From Deltaproteobacteria bacterium (GTDB lineage: Bacteria; Myxococcota_A; Polyangia; JAAYKL01): a stretch of 7,979 nt of DNA. The translations under genes and the position numbers were made by a program. Positions 5,845 to 7,979 of the stretch are shown here, one piece after another. Below the pieces are notes generated by a model, which made no database searches, had not been told where the DNA came from, and saw only the letters and a list, made by a program, of their open reading frames with translations. Numbering within the stretch: position 1 is the first letter of the stretch; the number at the start of each line of letters is the position of its first letter. The DNA is taken from positions 1-7,979 of the forward strand of contig JAABTR010000193.1 of the NCBI GenBank assembly GCA_011389755.1. The letters are read 5' to 3'.

Positions 5845-7135
5845 CCTCGACCTTCAAGATGTCGTCCATGATTTTGATCTCCAGCCGCTCCACGTGCCGC
5901 TCGTCCGAAGACAAAACCCGCAGCTCCACTCCGGGCACCTGGACGACCGCGCCCTTTTTGGGGATGGTGCCGAAGGAGGTCACCACGAAGCCGCCCACCG
6001 ACTCGTATTCTCCGGAGTCGGGCAGCGAGATCCCGGTCACGTCTTTGAGGTCGTGGATGGAGAGCCGAGCGTCCACGTGCCAGTGGTCGTCTCCCATTTT
6101 TTTGACCATCGCCTCTTCGAGATCGAACTCGTCGCGGATCTCCCCGACCAGCTCTTCGATGATGTCTTCGAGGGTCACGAGGCCCGAGGTCCCGCCAAAC
6201 TCATCCACCACGATGGCCATGTGCTGACCGTTGCGCCGCATCCGGGTCAGAAGGTCGCTTATCTTCTGCGTCTCCGGCGCAAACATGGGAGCTTTGCGGA
6301 TGAGCGTCTCGATGCTCTTTGTCGCGTTGGTGTCCTTGCGCCCGATGACCTGCAGGAGATCCTTGGCGTAGAGCAAACCGATGATCTCGTCCATGTTGCC
6401 TCTATAGACGGGGATCCGCGAGTGTCCTCGCTCCAAGATAGCGCGCACCGCGTCGGGCAAGGTGGTGCCGGCGTCGAGCCCGAAGACGTCGGTTCGCGGC
6501 ACCATGACCTCTTTGACGTGGGTCTCGGAGAACTCGACCACCGACATGAGCAGCTCGCCTTGCACCTTCTCTTCGAAAACCGACTGGTCGTGCCCCAGGC
6601 GGATCTGGTACTCGATCTCTCCCTCGGTGACCGCCGGCTCAGGCGCCAAGGAGGCGGAGCGCCCCATCAGGAGCAGGGGGATGCGAGACAGCGGCGCCGT
6701 GAAGACCCAAAGCACCTTATCAACCACCCACAAGATCCGCAAAAGCACCACGGAGACGTTGTCGGACAGCTGAAGAGCCACGCTCTTGGGGGTTATCTCA
6801 GCGAAGATGAGCACGACGATGGTGAGCCCGGACACCGAGATCGCCTCGGCGTAGTGGGGCCAGAACCAGTACGCCACCTGAAAGGCCAGCACCGAGGCGA
6901 GGATGTTGACCAGATTGTTGCCGACCAAAAGCGCGGCCAGGATGCGCCGCTTCGACTCGAGCCAGAAGCCCAACATGGCGTACTTTTGAGGCTCGTGGTC
7001 GAGCAGGTGCCTGGCCCGGGTCTCCGAGATTTTCGTGAGCGCCGTCTCGGACCCCGAGAAGAACGCACTGAGCACCAGGCAGACAACAATGCCTATGATC
7101 TCCTGAGTAGGGAAAGGACTGTCAGCACCATCCAT
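5837..7135 (-). CDS. CorC/HlyC-family membrane protein (CNNM + CBS pair + CorC_HlyC domain)
   Basis: The 432-residue product has the standard layout of the CorC/HlyC (TlyC, YhdP-like) family, linked to Mg2+ or other cation export and to metal resistance. An N-terminal CNNM/DUF21 membrane domain (about 11-185) carries the typical FFSGSETAL (25-33), VGNNLVNI (71-78) and FAEITPK (111-117) motifs. A CBS pair (about 205-335) holds VMVPRTD (210-216), HSRIPVYR (238-245) and VDEFGGTSGLVTLEDIIEEL (310-329). The CorC_HlyC domain (about 346-428) ends in RVLSSDERHVERLEIK. Length and motifs are normal, so it looks intact. The ATG at 7135 lies 6 bases after the stop of the GAF-protein gene and lacks a clear ribosome site, suggesting coupling to it. 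Its 3' end overlaps the methyltransferase-like gene by 8 bases. The older name haemolysin does not imply toxicity here. Transported ion not deducible. Confidence 0.95.
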   Translation of the reverse strand: MDGADSPFPTQEIIGIVVCLVLSAFFSGSETALTKISETRARHLLDHEPQKYAMLGFWLESKRRILAALLVGNNLVNILASVLAFQVAYWFWPHYAEAISVSGLTIVVLIFAEITPKSVALQLSDNVSVVLLRILWVVDKVLWVFTAPLSRIPLLLMGRSASLAPEPAVTEGEIEYQIRLGHDQSVFEEKVQGELLMSVVEFSETHVKEVMVPRTDVFGLDAGTTLPDAVRAILERGHSRIPVYRGNMDEIIGLLYAKDLLQVIGRKDTNATKSIETLIRKAPMFAPETQKISDLLTRMRRNGQHMAIVVDEFGGTSGLVTLEDIIEELVGEIRDEFDLEEAMVKKMGDDHWHVDARLSIHDLKDVTGISLPDSGEYESVGGFVVTSFGTIPKKGAVVQVPGVELRVLSSDERHVERLEIKIMDDILKVEDE

Positions 7136-7141
7136 TTCGCG

Positions 7142-7979
7142 TCAACCGTTGCCGGGTCCCTCGAACCGCGCGGCGAGCTCGGCGTTGTGAATCGCGATCG
7201 CCGCCTGAGCCGCAAAGCTCGTGAAAAGGTCTAAGTCTTCCTCGTCGAAGCCGCGTTCCTCGGAGCTCTCCGCGTCGAGGGCGCCGATTACCTTGCCGAA
7301 AACCCGCAGCGGCGCGGCCATCTCGGAGCGGCTGCCGGACACGCCGGGAACGTAGCGGGGGTCTTTACTCACGTCCGGTACCAAGATCGGGACACCCGTC
7401 GCCACGAGGTGCCCCGTGACGCCTTCGCCGACGAAGAGCTTGCGCGGCGCGTTCTCGTCGTACCCCAAAGAAGCCCGCATGTCGAGAGTCTCACCGTCTT
7501 CTTCGAGCAGCAAGACCGCGCAATGGCTGAGGTCGAAGGCCTCGGCGCACAGCCGCAGGATCTCTTCGAGCAGCTCGTCGACCGTCATCCGGCGGCTGAG
7601 CGATCGCGTGACCCGATGCAGGAGGTCGAGTCGCCGCGTGCGGTCGTCGAGCTCCTCGAGCCGCCGCTTCGTCTCCCGCCGAAGCCCGGCGGCTCCCATG
7701 GCGGCGGAGACCTGTTCTCCGAAAGCGGTCAAGAGGTTGAGATCTCCGCGGGTGAAGGAGGAGCCCGACTTTTCCACCTGCAACACCCCGACGATTTGGT
7801 TGCCGTCCCGCAGCGGCACCGCCATCTCCGAGAGCTGCAGCCTGTCGGCGTCGAGCCTCGAGACGCTCGCCACCAAGACGGGCCTGTCTTCCCGGATCAC
7901 CCTGCCGGGCGTGCCCTCATCGGCCCGCATCCGGCCCAGCTGCCGGGCTTCGGGCATCTGGTGCGTCTGTCGAACCACA
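7142..7979 (-). CDS. Tandem GAF-domain sensor protein, N-terminus off the window
   Basis: The frame is open to the right edge, and the first visible residues already lie inside a domain, so the true start is beyond the window. The GTG at 7976-7978 should not be taken as the start. About 278 residues are visible. Residues 20-98 are the C-terminal part of one GAF domain (AVPLRDGNQIVGVLQVEK, then LLTAFGEQVSAAM). A charged helical linker follows (about 99-125). A second, complete GAF domain (about 118-272) has FDLSHCAVLLLEEDG, LFVGEGVTGHLVATG, SEMAAPLRVFGKVIGALDAES and LFTSFAAQAAIAIHNAEL. The protein ends nine residues later with no histidine kinase, GGDEF or HTH output domain after GAF2. Any output domain must be N-terminal or absent. 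GAF domains bind small ligands such as cyclic nucleotides or sense redox state; the ligand cannot be told here. It is the first visible gene of the operon with the CorC-like gene. Confidence 0.9.
   Translation of the reverse strand, partial: VVRQTHQMPEARQLGRMRADEGTPGRVIREDRPVLVASVSRLDADRLQLSEMAVPLRDGNQIVGVLQVEKSGSSFTRGDLNLLTAFGEQVSAAMGAAGLRRETKRRLEELDDRTRRLDLLHRVTRSLSRRMTVDELLEEILRLCAEAFDLSHCAVLLLEEDGETLDMRASLGYDENAPRKLFVGEGVTGHLVATGVPILVPDVSKDPRYVPGVSGSRSEMAAPLRVFGKVIGALDAESSEERGFDEEDLDLFTSFAAQAAIAIHNAELAARFEGPGNG

Noticed and set aside
5894..7234. Long plus-strand open frame (446 codons) opposite the CorC-like gene
   Set aside because: It mirrors the intact CorC/HlyC coding sequence. Its product is a His/Asp/Arg/Val-rich composition typical of antisense frames in GC-rich DNA, with no recognisable domain.

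Overview
This is an ordinary-looking chromosomal segment of a GC-rich bacterium. Leader peptides and signal anchors on several products, a CorC/HlyC-type membrane protein and a tRNA-Ser/Ser/Arg cluster suit a Gram-negative of deltaproteobacterial or myxobacterial grade. That placement is an inference from gene style only and is weak. I see no insertion sequence, integrase, phage gene, CRISPR array or rRNA.

Left part (1-2285): three genes read on the minus strand. They are a LytM/M23 zinc endopeptidase with a signal peptide, then an unrecognised single-pass membrane protein with a charged helical tail, then a secreted beta-sandwich-like protein cut by the left edge. The last two sit 19 bp apart and form a likely two-gene unit for the cell envelope. 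An intergenic stretch of about 250 bp separates the peptidase from the divergent deoB gene.

Middle (2286-4523): deoB (phosphopentomutase, plus strand) converges with a gamma-carbonic-anhydrase-like hexapeptide-repeat protein (minus strand, GTG start with a strong Shine-Dalgarno sequence), leaving only 19 bp between the stop codons. Upstream of the hexapeptide gene is a minus-strand tRNA operon. It has a perfect TTGACA -35 box, then tRNA-Ser(UGA), tRNA-Ser(GCU) and tRNA-Arg(ACG), and ends in a long, almost perfectly symmetrical terminator whose outer stem reaches into the 3' end of tRNA-Arg.

Right part (4523-7979): four minus-strand genes are read in the order tandem-GAF protein (cut by the right edge), CorC/HlyC-like CNNM-CBS protein, small degenerate methyltransferase-like protein, DUF4013 membrane protein. 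The first three are tightly packed (6 bp gap, then 8 bp overlap). The fourth follows after 65 bp, beyond a perfect 14-bp inverted repeat buried in the last codons of the methyltransferase-like gene. It may have its own promoter giving an almost leaderless mRNA.

Nothing here amounts to a clearly new system. The points most worth a second look are the methyltransferase-like protein that lacks its glycine-rich cofactor loop, the coding-end hairpin, the tRNA-overlapping terminator, and the uncertain start of the unknown membrane protein.
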